The notes below the pieces were generated by a model. The model did no database searches. It was not told the origin of the DNA and saw nothing but the letters and a program-made list of their open reading frames with translations. From Desulfofustis limnaeus (GTDB lineage Bacteria > Desulfobacterota > Desulfobulbia > Desulfobulbales > Desulfocapsaceae): DNA of 64,000 nucleotides. Positions 25,901-33,954 of the stretch are shown piece after piece (the first letter of the stretch is position 1; every line of letters starts with the position of its first letter). The DNA is taken from positions 2,366,501 to 2,430,500 of the forward strand of contig NZ_AP025516.1 in NCBI RefSeq assembly GCF_023169885.1, given 5' to 3'. Position numbers and translations under genes: made by a program.

Positions 25901-26012
25901 CCTGCCGATCACCGTGGAGCGGGTGATCGACGACGGAACCTGGAAAACCCTGCAGCTTCAGGTGGTACTCAGCGATCTCGCCCGCGTCCCGCGAACCAAT
26001 CTGCAGCCGTGA
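22932..26012 (+). CDS. Secreted fusion: M1-type metallopeptidase, ChaN-like domain and PDZ domain
   Basis: 1026 residues with a signal peptide (hydrophobic core about 10-30, AAAA cleavage region). The first part is gluzincin-like: zinc motif HEILH (about 278-282) and the downstream glutamate in NWAEGLTTY. The exopeptidase GxMEN motif is replaced by IVENPKPTG, so aminopeptidase activity is uncertain. The middle part (about 680-910) is a ChaN/heme-uptake-like domain: VIYIGETHTSRADH, IGMEMFPVSSQ, VIWDEGMAE and VILTGTQHARR. A PDZ domain ends the protein (about 935-1015: RAGEAGLEEGDRLVAIDG). It probably acts in the periplasm. Single gene, no clear ribosome site; function of the combination is not known to me. 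Confidence 0.85.
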   Translation: MSRGSTIFPASLAIALLSLFLLQPSTPHAAAAPHSPHVELAVSFEPGQNLLRGTAKITIPAGTDLAVQLDDLRVTAALLSRPGRENRPLLIGTARTVPLQAAGEQQILLLSYEKVVVNSAVDTIDDLAIILTSAWHPRPDRPSIFSLAARLPHGFTAVSESDGPAEADDDGWVRFAFSHPVRSLHLAAAPYQRTGRAVRPGLTVSTYFLPGQVDLADAYLESAVGYLKRYEALIGPFPYQQYAIVENPKPTGIGLPTFTLLGSQVIRLPFIRHTSLGHEILHSWFGNSIEVAAGSGNWAEGLTTYLADLAYREEAGEGALARKEALLTYQNYVKPSTPPLRSFIGAGHDRLDNRDQRAVGYTRAALLFHELRIRLGTDPFTAGIRRFYGAFRGQAASWDDLERIFSESSGQSLHRFFVERLERNDLPELSVKEVATRELADTTELSFTIVQHQPEPYQLLVPVTIETGGATLTEYHLVEDAEATLTIRLSSPPLLFTIDPEYHLARVLSPAERWPAWSQVMGSDRVLMIRGGGAGSDNYGPLVDLAERLSWPVVERETTDDSALAGKDLVILGADNLLVRGLFGPPDLPDDGMTMQLRMHPLYPERIVALVSSSSAEEARAVVNRLSHYGKESYLHFRQGRLIERSSEASADGIRTILVERPAGLQLAQLNNFEHLVDQLSDHRVIYIGETHTSRADHLLQALLIEALHRRKPKLAIGMEMFPVSSQAALDRYIFDPGWSEAAFLKESRYHQVWGYDYRLFRPIFALARSLRIPVIGLNVERQIVSSIYSSGGIAALPEEQRATLPVDRALDLPGYRERLDAVHRQHAGNREAGRSLQSFMEAQVIWDEGMAETAARYLAANPDTTLVILTGTQHARRDSGIPPRLARRLPVSQTTVANLAGQSAAELQATVDYLFFLESEDLPETGKIGATLQEEPNQPGLTVVALDPRSRAGEAGLEEGDRLVAIDGAPLAEMTDVRIAMLDKRPGEILPITVERVIDDGTWKTLQLQVVLSDLARVPRTNLQP

Positions 26013-26043
26013 CCCGGTAACGAAGAGCAGTGAGCATCACGGC

Positions 26044-26823
26044 TCACAGCGACAGATCCAGGTCAAGGCCCACCGGGCAGTGGTCGGAACCGTGGATGTC
26101 GTTGAGGATAAAAGCGTCGCGGACCACCTTGCGCTCGATCAGGTCGCGGCTGACGAAGAAATAATCGATCCGCCACCCGGCGTTGCTCTTTCTCGCGTTG
26201 AACCGGTAGCTCCACCACGAGTACGTGACGGTGTCGGGATAGAGGTGGCGGAAAGTATCCACATAGCCCCGGGCGACGATATCATCCAACACATCCCGTT
26301 CGATCCGCAGGAATCCGGATCGATCCTGATTGGCCCGGGGATGTTTCAGGTCGATCTCGTTGTGGGCGGTATTGAAGTCGCCGGTGATGATCAGACTCCG
26401 GCCCTGGGCCCTGAGACGGTCCGCATGGGCGAAGAAATCGCGATAGAAATCGAGCTTGTACTGCAGCCGCTCCTCGTCTCGCTGGCCGTTGGGAAAATAG
26501 ACGTTGAACAGGATAAAAGGGCCGTAGTCCAGTTGCAGCACTCGCCCTTCCTTATCGTATCGCTCGATGCCGAACCCGGCCCGGACCTGCTCCGGTTTGG
26601 GCCGGGCATAGACGGCAACGCCGCTGTACCCTTTTTTTTCCGTCGAATAGTCCCAATAGGATCGATAGTCATGAAGTTCAACCATCTCCGGGGATCGCTG
26701 ATCGGGCTGCAGCTTGGTCTCCTGCAGGGCCAGAATATCCGGCTGCAGGTTCGCCACCGCTGCGGCGAACCCTTTCCCGTAAATGGCTCGCAGGCCGTTC
26801 ACATTCCACGACAGCAATCTCAT
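26044..26823 (-). CDS. xth: Exodeoxyribonuclease III
   Basis: This 259-residue enzyme cleaves DNA 5' of abasic sites and degrades 3' ends in base excision repair. The endonuclease/exonuclease/phosphatase fold is complete: SWNVNGLRA at the start, LQETKLQ with the metal-binding Glu, GDFNTAHNEIDL with catalytic Asp and Asn, and GSDHCPVGL with the final Asp-His pair. AGAGGAGG precedes the ATG. It ends 32 bp from the convergent peptidase gene; a 6-bp stem (26030-26035 with 26042-26047) lies at the junction. It is preceded, 25 bp away, by waaA on the same strand, so both may share a transcript. Confidence 0.96.
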   Translation of the reverse strand: MRLLSWNVNGLRAIYGKGFAAAVANLQPDILALQETKLQPDQRSPEMVELHDYRSYWDYSTEKKGYSGVAVYARPKPEQVRAGFGIERYDKEGRVLQLDYGPFILFNVYFPNGQRDEERLQYKLDFYRDFFAHADRLRAQGRSLIITGDFNTAHNEIDLKHPRANQDRSGFLRIERDVLDDIVARGYVDTFRHLYPDTVTYSWWSYRFNARKSNAGWRIDYFFVSRDLIERKVVRDAFILNDIHGSDHCPVGLDLDLSL

Positions 26824-26848
26824 GGTTCCTCCTCTGACGTCTCTGTTC

Positions 26849-28138
26849 TTATGTGTTTCGTGCGGTCAAGGTCTGCACGATCAACTCCGCCTGCACCTGG
26901 ATGGCCCCGCTCAGTTGACCGGCAGCCGCCGTGGCCTGCCGTCGCCGCCGCGCCAGTTCCTGTCGATCGTCCAGCAGCCGCTCCACCCCTCCGGCCAGAT
27001 CCTCGACCGAACCAACCCGGATGCCGCCGCCAGCGGCGGTCAGGGCCTCGACGGCATCCTGGAAATCGCTGGTGTACGGTCCATGAAAGACGACTGCGCC
27101 CCACCGGGCCGCCTCCATCACGTTGTGCCCACCGTAATTGATGAGACTGCCGCCGATGAACACGACAGCGGCAACGCTGTAGAGATCCGCCAAATCGCCC
27201 ATGGTATCGACCACCACCAAGTGATGGCGTCGGCCCCCCTCCGCCTTGATCCGACTCAGCAGATCGCAGTCAAGGTGTTGCCGGCGGCACAGCGCCACCA
27301 CCTCATCCACCCGCTGCAGATGGCGCGGGGCGAGCAGTACCAGCAAGCCCCGGCCCACCAGATGCCGGATCAGCGGCAGCAGGTACTCCTCTTCCGGAGT
27401 ATGGGTCGACCCGGCAACAAAGACCTCCTGGTCCGCTCCCACGCCAAGCAGGCGACGCCACCGTTCACGGATGGCGGGGTTGTCGTCAGGGAACGGATGA
27501 TCATTCTTGATATTGCCGCTCACCTCCACCCGTTCCGGGCTCACCCCCAGGGCGAGGAAACGCCGGCGGTCCTTCTCGGAGATGACGGCAATCCGGTCAT
27601 AGTGTTGGACCACCGGAGCAAAGAGCCGGCGGAAGCGCAGATAGTTTCGGCTCGATCGATCGGAGATGCGTCCGTTGAGCAGCACCGCCGCCGCCCCGGA
27701 TCGTTTGACGCCAGCGAGCAGCAGCGGCCACAGCTCGGTCTCCAGGCAGACGTAAAGCGAGGGCCGCAGCAAACGAACGGCACGCCCGACTAAGGGCGGC
27801 ACATCCAGCGGCGCCAGCCGGACCACTATCTCAGGTGGCAGAAGAGCGCGGGCAAAATCACGCCCATGAACGGTCATGGTAGTCACGACGAAATCGCTGT
27901 CCGGTACTCGCCGCCGCACCTCCTCCATGAGTAGACGGGCCGCCGCCACTTCGCCGATGGAGGCGGCATGCATCCAGATCCGGGGTCGTCCGGAACCAGC
28001 CGCGATCCGACGGTAGCAAGTCAGCCGCTCGGCCAGGCCGCTTCGATGACGACCGGTGATCAGGACTGCTGCCAGCAGGGCTGGAAAGCACAGCCAAAAC
28101 ACCAAGCCAACGGCGATGCGATAAAGAAAAGTCAACAC
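26849..28138 (-). CDS. waaA: 3-deoxy-D-manno-octulosonic acid (Kdo) transferase
   Basis: WaaA adds Kdo from CMP-Kdo to lipid IVA at the inner membrane, the first core step of lipopolysaccharide synthesis. The 429-residue protein has an N-terminal membrane helix (about 5-25), then MHAASIGEVAAA with the catalytic Glu. Next come LETELWP, NGRISDRSSRNYLRF and VEVSGNIKND, all conserved in the family, and a GT-B C-terminal domain with FIGGSLINYGGHN and EAARWG. The start is GTG at 28138 with AAGGAG upstream. Presence of this gene supports an LPS-bearing outer membrane. Whether it adds one or two Kdo units cannot be read. Confidence 0.95.
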   Translation of the reverse strand: MLTFLYRIAVGLVFWLCFPALLAAVLITGRHRSGLAERLTCYRRIAAGSGRPRIWMHAASIGEVAAARLLMEEVRRRVPDSDFVVTTMTVHGRDFARALLPPEIVVRLAPLDVPPLVGRAVRLLRPSLYVCLETELWPLLLAGVKRSGAAAVLLNGRISDRSSRNYLRFRRLFAPVVQHYDRIAVISEKDRRRFLALGVSPERVEVSGNIKNDHPFPDDNPAIRERWRRLLGVGADQEVFVAGSTHTPEEEYLLPLIRHLVGRGLLVLLAPRHLQRVDEVVALCRRQHLDCDLLSRIKAEGGRRHHLVVVDTMGDLADLYSVAAVVFIGGSLINYGGHNVMEAARWGAVVFHGPYTSDFQDAVEALTAAGGGIRVGSVEDLAGGVERLLDDRQELARRRRQATAAAGQLSGAIQVQAELIVQTLTARNT

Positions 28139-28361
28139 GAGTACTGCTCCTTGCTGGTTAACCTGAGCGGTCCGGATTGACGCTCAGTACCGCAGCCGCT
28201 GCCGGTCGCAGCGGCCCAACCGTACCAATAAAACCAGCATCACCCCACTCGTCAACTGCCAAACGAAACTTTCCATGGAATTTCAACTGTTCTTGACAAG
28301 CCTGCCGGTATCGGGTAGTGAGAACATTTCCTGAAAATTCGTCCAACCACGGAGGAAGATC

Positions 28362-29396
28362 ATGAACCGTTCAACCAGGCTCATCCTTCTGTTCCTATCT
28401 GTTATCGTCACGACTACCGGAGCTCTTCCCATGGCAGAAGCAAAACTCAAAGACGGCCTGTACGCCAAAATGTTCACCGAGCGCGGCGAAATCCTGTTGC
28501 TGCTCGAATACCAGAAGACCCCTTTGACCGTCGCCAATTTCGTCGGCCTGGCCGAAGGCACCAAAGAGTTGGGGGCCGGCCCCGGCACCGGCGGCCGGCC
28601 GTTCTACGACGGTCTGAGCTTCCACCGGGTCATCCCCGACTTCATGATCCAGGGCGGCTGCCCGCTGGGCACCGGCACCGGCGGCCCTGGTTACACCTTC
28701 CCCGATGAGATAGACCCGTCGCTGCGCCACGACCGACCCGGCATCCTGTCGATGGCCAACGCCGGACCAGGCACCAACGGCAGTCAGTTTTTCATCACGC
28801 ACGTACCCACCCCCTGGTTGGACGGCAAGCACACTGTCTTCGGCCATGTGGTCAGCGGTCAGCAGGTGGTCGACGCCATCAAGCAAGGTGATACCATCAC
28901 CGGCGTCGAGATCATCAGGGTCGGCAGCGGGGCAGTGGCCTTCCAGGCCGACCAGCCCACCTTCGACAGCCTGCTGCAGACCCACAAGAAGCGTCAGCAG
29001 GACAAAGAACTGGCCGCCCTGGAGGCGCAGCAACAGCAAATTACAACCCAATTCCCCGATGCCGTGGTTACCCCCAGCGGCCTGAGATACCTGATCACCG
29101 CCGCCGGGACGGCAGAGACCAGCCCGACCGCGGGAACGATGGTCACGGCCCATTACTCCGGGCGGCTCCTGGACGGCACCCCGTTCGACAGCTCCTATGA
29201 TCGCGGTCAGCCAATCACGTTTCCAGTGGGCACCGGCCGGGTCATCAAAGGGTGGGACGAGGCCTTCCTCACCATGACCAAGGGGGAAAAACGTACGCTG
29301 ATCATCCCGCCGCAGCTTGCCTATGGCGCCGCCGGCCGGGGTCCGATTCCACCTAACGCGGTACTGGTCTTCGACGTGGAACTGGTGGATTTTTAG
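28362..29396 (+). CDS. Exported peptidyl-prolyl isomerase: cyclophilin-FKBP fusion
   Basis: 344 residues. A signal peptide (about 1-27, ending near AEAK) directs it to the periplasm. The cyclophilin domain (about 28-185) has [22 protein letters not shown] and LDGKHTVFG, including the catalytic Arg and Gln. A Gln-rich linker (about 205-230) leads to an FKBP domain (about 240-344), with [24 protein letters not shown], and the closing [15 protein letters not shown]. Two unrelated prolyl isomerase folds in one chain are less common than either alone. CGGAGGAAG precedes the ATG. It likely helps fold exported or outer-membrane proteins. It is monocistronic. Confidence 0.93.
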   Translation: MNRSTRLILLFLSVIVTTTGALPMAEAKLKDGLYAKMFTERGEILLLLEYQKTPLTVANFVGLAEGTKELGAGPGTGGRPFYDGLSFHRVIPDFMIQGGCPLGTGTGGPGYTFPDEIDPSLRHDRPGILSMANAGPGTNGSQFFITHVPTPWLDGKHTVFGHVVSGQQVVDAIKQGDTITGVEIIRVGSGAVAFQADQPTFDSLLQTHKKRQQDKELAALEAQQQQITTQFPDAVVTPSGLRYLITAAGTAETSPTAGTMVTAHYSGRLLDGTPFDSSYDRGQPITFPVGTGRVIKGWDEAFLTMTKGEKRTLIIPPQLAYGAAGRGPIPPNAVLVFDVELVDF

Positions 29397-29409
29397 GACC
29401 GCGCAGAAC

Positions 29410-29460
29410 GGGTGGTGCGTCACCACGGGCCGGATCGACTCGACCGCCCACGCACCACCC
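29410..29460 (+). other. 11-bp perfect inverted repeat downstream of the isomerase gene
   Basis: GGGTGGTGCGT (29410-29420) pairs with ACGCACCACCC (29450-29460) across a 29-bp loop, 14 bp after the isomerase stop. No T-run follows. It could stabilise the mRNA 3' end. Confidence 0.45.
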
Positions 29461-29507
29461 GGCAGTGGCCATCAGCAGCAGCCGTTCTTCCAACCATTTG
29501 TTGGTGT

Positions 29508-29529
29508 AACAATCGCAATTGTTTTTTTT
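29508..29529 (+). terminator. AT-rich intrinsic terminator candidate after the isomerase gene
   Basis: AACAAT (29508-29513), loop CGCA, and ATTGTT (29518-29523) run into eight T residues (29522-29529). The stem is weak but the T-run is good. Just after it, TACAAT (29541-29546) could be a -10 box for the DUF4388 gene, with only a poor -35 (TTGTTT, 16 bp spacing). Confidence 0.5.
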
Positions 29530-29644
29530 CCGCTTTTGGCTACAATGAATGATACAGGGAATTCATGGAGCGACACAGGGGGGGCCCGCAGTTGTTTATC
29601 CGTGGAGGAATGACCCAGACAACCGACAGTGGCACGATAGCGGC

Positions 29645-30175
29645 ATGACCAAGACCATCGATAAGCGAAGAACCGTCGATTTCCAAGGAGCTCTTGACGT
29701 CATATCAATCGAAAGCATCTTTCAGCTCCTCTATTACACCAACGTTTCCGGGAAACTGCTGCTGCTCAATCCGCCCGCCAAGGCCACGTTTTTTTTCAAA
29801 GACGGCAGCCTGGTCTGGGGAACGCTCCATGCGCAGCAGAAACAGCTCGGCCAGCGATTGCTGGAAGCGAACCTGATCACCAGAGAGCAACTGAGCGAAT
29901 GTCTGAGCGTGCATGACCAACATAACCGGCAGATGCGACTGGGCAGCATCATGCAGGAAAGGGGGTTGGTGCGTGAGGAAGATCTGCAGGAATTACTCAA
30001 GGCCCAGATCAAGGACGCCTTTTTCCACGTCCTTTCCTGGAATCAAGGAACCTTCGCGTTTGTCTCCAACAGCTCGGTGGAAGATGAGATCGCGTTGAAC
30101 GAACGGATCGATCATCTGCTGCTGGAAGGGATCGTCAGCATCGACCAGAAATCAGACAAGACCTTTTACCAATAA
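29645..30175 (+). CDS. DUF4388 (PATAN-like) domain protein
   Basis: 176 residues, no signal or membrane segment. The N-terminal part matches DUF4388: FQGALDVISIESIFQLLYY, SGKLLLLNPPAKATFFFKDGSLVWG. The later part repeats LGQRLLEANLITREQLSE and LGSIMQERGLVREEDLQELL, a helical two-fold pattern seen in GspE N-terminal-like domains. Such proteins occur with two-component and gliding or type IV pilus regulators in deltaproteobacteria. ATG at 29645 begins just before the domain; the earlier in-frame start at 29549 adds a tail without family features. It ends 11 bp from the convergent HD gene. A signalling adaptor role is inferred. Confidence 0.8.
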   Translation: MTKTIDKRRTVDFQGALDVISIESIFQLLYYTNVSGKLLLLNPPAKATFFFKDGSLVWGTLHAQQKQLGQRLLEANLITREQLSECLSVHDQHNRQMRLGSIMQERGLVREEDLQELLKAQIKDAFFHVLSWNQGTFAFVSNSSVEDEIALNERIDHLLLEGIVSIDQKSDKTFYQ

Positions 30176-30186
30176 CCGGGAAACCG

Positions 30187-30753
30187 CTACAGACCGATCT
30201 CCGGGGCGATTTCCTGCATGGCAGTCAAGGCCAGGGCGCAGAAGTCGGGGACGCTGATGCCGATCTGTTCACACTCGGCAATGATGGTCCGGTCAGCGCC
30301 GCGGGCGAAGGCCTTTTCCTTGAACCGCTTCTGTACCGATTTGGCCTTGACGGCGGCCAGTTGTCTTTGCGGGTTGACCAGCGCTGCGGCAACCACCAGC
30401 CCGGTCACCGTTTCTCCTGCCGCCAGCGCGAAATGGAGCGGGGTTGACCTTCGCGCCCCAGGGTGAGCCTGCAGATTGTGCAGGGCGATGGCCTCAACGA
30501 TCTCCGGATCGACGCCGTGCCGGCGCAGGATCTCCACCGTCCTGGTGGTGTGAGTATCGAGATCGGGGTTGCTCTCGGCATCCAGATCGTGCAGCAGACC
30601 GGCCAACCCCCACTTTTCGGGATCTTCGCCAAGACGCTTCGCCGTGGCCCGCAGCACTGCCTCGGCGGCCAGGCTGTGGTTGATCAGATGCGGGCTGGCC
30701 AGATGCTCATCCACCAGCGCCCGCGCCTCTTCTCTGGTTATCCCATAACTCAT
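30187..30753 (-). CDS. HD domain phosphohydrolase-like protein
   Basis: 188 residues. The HD metal-binding pattern is visible as INHSLAAEAV, then GLLHDLDAE (HD pair about 54-55), and EAIALHNLQAHPG (third His region). Such small single-domain proteins hydrolyse nucleotides or phosphoesters, but the substrate cannot be assigned. GGGAGG lies 6 bp before the ATG. The gene follows trpS by 21 bp on the same strand, so the two are probably co-transcribed. A Lys-rich helix (KAKSVQKRFKEKAFARG) lies in the C-terminal third. Confidence 0.85.
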   Translation of the reverse strand: MSYGITREEARALVDEHLASPHLINHSLAAEAVLRATAKRLGEDPEKWGLAGLLHDLDAESNPDLDTHTTRTVEILRRHGVDPEIVEAIALHNLQAHPGARRSTPLHFALAAGETVTGLVVAAALVNPQRQLAAVKAKSVQKRFKEKAFARGADRTIIAECEQIGISVPDFCALALTAMQEIAPEIGL

Positions 30754-30774
30754 CGCCAGCCTCCCGACAGCTCC

Positions 30775-31740
30775 CTAATAACGCAGCCCAACCCGATCGC
30801 GAACCAGATCGAGCGTCACCACCGCCTTCGCCCGCGCCTTCTCCGCTCCTTTCTGCATGATCCGGCGCACTTCGGCGGGATCGGCGAGCAACTCCTTTTT
30901 GCGCTCCCGGGCAGCGGCAAAATAGTCGCTGATCAACTCCAGCAACTCCAGCTTGAGATACCCATAGGCCGCACCGCCGTTGACATACAGGTCACGGACC
31001 TGAGCCAGCCGGGACGGGGGTGCGAACAGGCGGAAGATCTGAAACAGGTTGCAGGTATCGGGATTTTTCGGTTCCTCCACCGGCGTCGCATCGGTCTGAA
31101 TGGCCATGATCCGTTTTTTCAGATCCTTGCCCTCAAGGAAGATCGGGATGGTGTTGTCGTATGATTTCGACATCTTCTGCCCGTCGAGCCCAGGCACCGT
31201 GGCGGTGTTTTCGTCGATGGCCGGTTCCGGCACGACAAAGGTTTCGCCAAATTCGTTGTTGAATTTCTGGGCCAGATCGCGGGCCACCTCCAGATGCTGT
31301 TTCTGGTCCTTGCCGACCGGGACTTGTTGGGCCTGATAGAGGAGAATATCGGCCGCCATTAGCACCGGGTAGGAAAATAGTCCATGGCTCGGGCTGATCC
31401 CCTTGGCCACCTTGTCCTTGTAGGAGTGACACCGCTCCAGCAGGCCCATCGGGGCGATGGTGGAAAGCACCCAGGTCAGCTCGCATACCTCGGGGACATC
31501 GGATTGCACCCAGAAGATGCACTTGTCCGGATCGAGTCCCAGCGCCAGGAAATCGGCAGCCGCCTCGATGGTTCCCTGAGCGAGCCTCTGTCGGTCATGC
31601 ACCGAGGTCAGGGCGTGCAGATCAACGATGAAGACGTACAACTCGGCCTGCTCCATATGGCTGATCATTGTCTTCATCATACCGAAATAATTGCCGATAT
31701 GTAGCTTTCCCGAGGGTTGGATTCCAGATAGTATTCTCAT
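30775..31740 (-). CDS. trpS: Tryptophanyl-tRNA synthetase
   Basis: Charges tRNA-Trp with tryptophan. The 321-residue class I synthetase has the HIGH box as PSGKLHIGNYFG (about 10-21) and the KMSKS loop as DGQKMSKSYDN (about 190-200). FSYPVLMAADILLYQAQQVPVGKDQ is the expected Rossmann-fold block with the Trp pocket. Length is normal for the bacterial enzyme. The ATG has no strong ribosome site nearby; a 9-bp stem lies 19 bp upstream in the leader. The HD gene follows. Assignment is firm. Confidence 0.97.
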   Translation of the reverse strand: MRILSGIQPSGKLHIGNYFGMMKTMISHMEQAELYVFIVDLHALTSVHDRQRLAQGTIEAAADFLALGLDPDKCIFWVQSDVPEVCELTWVLSTIAPMGLLERCHSYKDKVAKGISPSHGLFSYPVLMAADILLYQAQQVPVGKDQKQHLEVARDLAQKFNNEFGETFVVPEPAIDENTATVPGLDGQKMSKSYDNTIPIFLEGKDLKKRIMAIQTDATPVEEPKNPDTCNLFQIFRLFAPPSRLAQVRDLYVNGGAAYGYLKLELLELISDYFAAARERKKELLADPAEVRRIMQKGAEKARAKAVVTLDLVRDRVGLRY

Positions 31741-31758
31741 GGTGGTCTCGATGTTTTC

Positions 31759-31780
31759 GCTCCTCTCTCGCCTGAGAGAG
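31759..31780 (-). promoter_or_regulatory. Leader stem-loop upstream of trpS
   Basis: TCCTCTCTC (31759-31767) pairs perfectly with GAGAGAGGA (31772-31780) around a 4-base loop. On the trpS sense strand the GA-rich GAGAGAGGAG sits in the 3' arm, so folding could hide a ribosome-binding-like sequence. No T-box or T-run is visible. Confidence 0.4.
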
Positions 31781-31823
31781 GATATGGTCGATCGTGTAAA
31801 CGGCTGACACCATACCGGATAAT

Positions 31824-31862
31824 AAAAAAAAAGGGGAGAGGGAAATGTCCCCTCGCCCCTTC
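31824..31862 (-). terminator. Intrinsic terminator after dnaK
   Basis: On the minus strand, GGGGCGAGGG is followed by a short loop, CCCTCTCCCC and a run of nine or more T. The stem has a single mismatch region. It lies about 30 bp after the dnaK stop and should separate dnaK from trpS. Confidence 0.8.
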
Positions 31863-31893
31863 CGCAGATGGTGCTCGCAAGCGTTGCTACCGA

Positions 31894-33816
31894 CTATTTC
31901 ACCTCTTCGAAATCGGCATCGACCACATCATCGTCGCCCTTGCCCCCTTTGCCGCCGGTTGAGCCGGCACCGGGGCCGGTACCGGGACCGCCGCCTTCGG
32001 GGTTCTCTTTGGCGGCCTGGGCATACATGATCTCGGCCAGCTTGTGGGAGGCGTTGGTCAACGCTTCGACGGCACTCTTGATGGTGGCGAGATCGTCTCC
32101 CTTGACCGCGTTCTTGACGTTCTCGATCTCTTTTTCTACGTTGGCCTTGGTTTCGGCATCCACCTTATCGCCGAGTTCCTTGAGGCTCTTCTCCGAGGCA
32201 TGGACCAGCGCGTCGGCTTGGTTCTTGGTCTCCACCAGCTCGCGGCGCTTCTTGTCCTCTTCGGCGTGCAGTTCCGCATCCTTTTTCATCCGCTCGATCT
32301 CCGCCTCGGTCAAACCGGAGGAGGCCGTAATACGGATCGACTGATGCTTGCCGGTACCCAGGTCCTTGGCCGACACGTGGAGGATGCCGTTGGCGTCAAG
32401 ATCAAAGGTCACCTCGATCTGCGGCACGCCGCGCGGTGCGGGCGGGATATCGGTCAACTCGAATCGACCGATGGTCTTGTTGTCGGCGGCCATCTCACGC
32501 TCGCCCTGGAGCACATGGATCGACACCGCCGGTTGATTGTCGGCGGCAGTGGAAAAGATCTGGCTCTTCTTGGTCGGCACCGTCGTGTTCTTCTCGATCA
32601 ACTTGGTGGTCACCCCGCCCAAGGTCTCGATACCAAGTGACAACGGCGTCACATCGAGCAGCAGCACGTCTTTGACATCGCCCTGCAGCACCCCGCCTTG
32701 AATGGCGGCACCGATGGCCACCACCTCGTCGGGATTGACTCCCTTGTGCGGTACCTTGCCGAAGATTTCCTGCACTTTTGCCTGGACCTTCGGCATCCTG
32801 GTCATACCGCCCACCAGGATTACCTCGTCGATCTCCGAAGCGTCGAGACCGGCATCCTTCAGGGCCGTTCGGCAGGGGCCGACGGTCCGCTCGATGAGGT
32901 CGTCCACCAGGCTCTCCAGCTTGGCTCGGCTCAGCTTCACGTTGAGATGTTTCGGCCCGGACGCGTCGGCGGTGATGAAGGGCAGGTTGATATCGGTTTC
33001 CACCGTGCTGGACAAGGCCATCTTGGCCTTTTCCGCCTCTTCTTTCAATCGCTGCAAGGCCATCTTGTCGTTGCGCAGGTCAACGCCTTGGTCGCGTTTG
33101 AATTCATCGGCCAGCCAGTTGACAATGCGCATATCGAAGTCTTCGCCGCCCAGGAAGGTATCGCCGTTGGTGGACTTTACCTCAAAGACGCCGTCGCCGA
33201 TCTCCAGGATGGAGATATCAAAGGTGCCGCCACCGAGGTCGAAAACGGCTATCTTTTCCTCGTTTTTCTTGTCGAGACCGTAGGCGAGCGACGCGGCGGT
33301 CGGCTCGTTGATGATCCGCTGCACGTTGAGACCGGCAATCTTGCCGGCATCCTTGGTGGCTTGGCGCTGTGAATCGTTGAAATAAGCGGGAACGGTAATG
33401 ACGGCGTCGGTAACCTCTTCTCCCAGGTACTCTTCAGCGGTCTGCTTCATCTTGGCCAGCACCATGGCGGAGATCTCGGCCGGACGGTAGGTCTTGCCCT
33501 CCACCTCGATGGCCACGCTGCCGTTGGTTCCCTCGACAATCTTGAAAGGGCTTAGGGAATGCGATTTCTGCACCTCCGCATCGGTGTATTTACGCCCGAT
33601 CAACCGCTTGACCGCATAGAGAGTGCGGGTGGGATTGGTTACCGCCTGCCGTTTGGCAACCTGCCCGACCAGTCGCTCATTATTATCGGCAAAGGCCACC
33701 ACCGAGGGTGTCGTTCTGTTTCCTTCCGAGTTGGCGATCACCTTCGGCTCGCCGCCTTCCATTACCGCCACACACGAGTTGGTGGTACCAAGATCAATTC
33801 CGATAATTTTGCCCAT
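31894..33816 (-). CDS. dnaK: Molecular chaperone DnaK (Hsp70)
   Basis: 640 residues, the usual bacterial length. The ATPase domain begins [21 protein letters not shown] and has [28 protein letters not shown] and [15 protein letters not shown]. The peptide-binding domain contains [17 protein letters not shown] and [20 protein letters not shown]. The C-terminal lid ends in a Gly-rich tail and DADFEEVK, the DnaJ-interacting end. GAGGAGATGAACC precedes the ATG. It refolds proteins with DnaJ and GrpE; grpE lies upstream, but no dnaJ or hrcA is in the window. An attenuator-like hairpin sits just before its ribosome site. Confidence 0.98.
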   Translation of the reverse strand: MGKIIGIDLGTTNSCVAVMEGGEPKVIANSEGNRTTPSVVAFADNNERLVGQVAKRQAVTNPTRTLYAVKRLIGRKYTDAEVQKSHSLSPFKIVEGTNGSVAIEVEGKTYRPAEISAMVLAKMKQTAEEYLGEEVTDAVITVPAYFNDSQRQATKDAGKIAGLNVQRIINEPTAASLAYGLDKKNEEKIAVFDLGGGTFDISILEIGDGVFEVKSTNGDTFLGGEDFDMRIVNWLADEFKRDQGVDLRNDKMALQRLKEEAEKAKMALSSTVETDINLPFITADASGPKHLNVKLSRAKLESLVDDLIERTVGPCRTALKDAGLDASEIDEVILVGGMTRMPKVQAKVQEIFGKVPHKGVNPDEVVAIGAAIQGGVLQGDVKDVLLLDVTPLSLGIETLGGVTTKLIEKNTTVPTKKSQIFSTAADNQPAVSIHVLQGEREMAADNKTIGRFELTDIPPAPRGVPQIEVTFDLDANGILHVSAKDLGTGKHQSIRITASSGLTEAEIERMKKDAELHAEEDKKRRELVETKNQADALVHASEKSLKELGDKVDAETKANVEKEIENVKNAVKGDDLATIKSAVEALTNASHKLAEIMYAQAAKENPEGGGPGTGPGAGSTGGKGGKGDDDVVDADFEEVK

Positions 33817-33833
33817 GGTTCATCTCCTCATAT

Positions 33834-33862
33834 AAAAAAACCGGATGCTCATTACAATCCGA
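33834..33862 (-). promoter_or_regulatory. Attenuator-like hairpin between grpE and dnaK, with a possible internal -35
   Basis: On the minus strand TCGGAT, a 10-base loop and ATCCGG are followed by seven T residues, immediately before the dnaK ribosome site. The short stem would terminate only partly. Upstream, TTGACA (33924-33929) could be an internal -35, but no good -10 was found. No CIRCE operator was recognised. Confidence 0.4.
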
Positions 33863-33954
33863 ATTCCTGCCAAAAATATTCAGCCGTGTTAATCCTCTAT
33901 CACAATTCTCATTTATCCTCGATTGTCAAGCGCCCCCGTAATCCCCGGCCGAGC

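Noticed and set aside
26080-27141. 353-codon plus-strand open frame
   Set aside because: It is antisense to xth and waaA, which carry all catalytic motifs.
28293-28298. TTGACA upstream of the cyclophilin-FKBP gene as a promoter
   Set aside because: A perfect -35 hexamer is present but no acceptable -10 occurs at 16-18 bp spacing.
28395-29426. 343-codon minus-strand open frame
   Set aside because: It is antisense to the cyclophilin-FKBP gene and has no ribosome site or motif.
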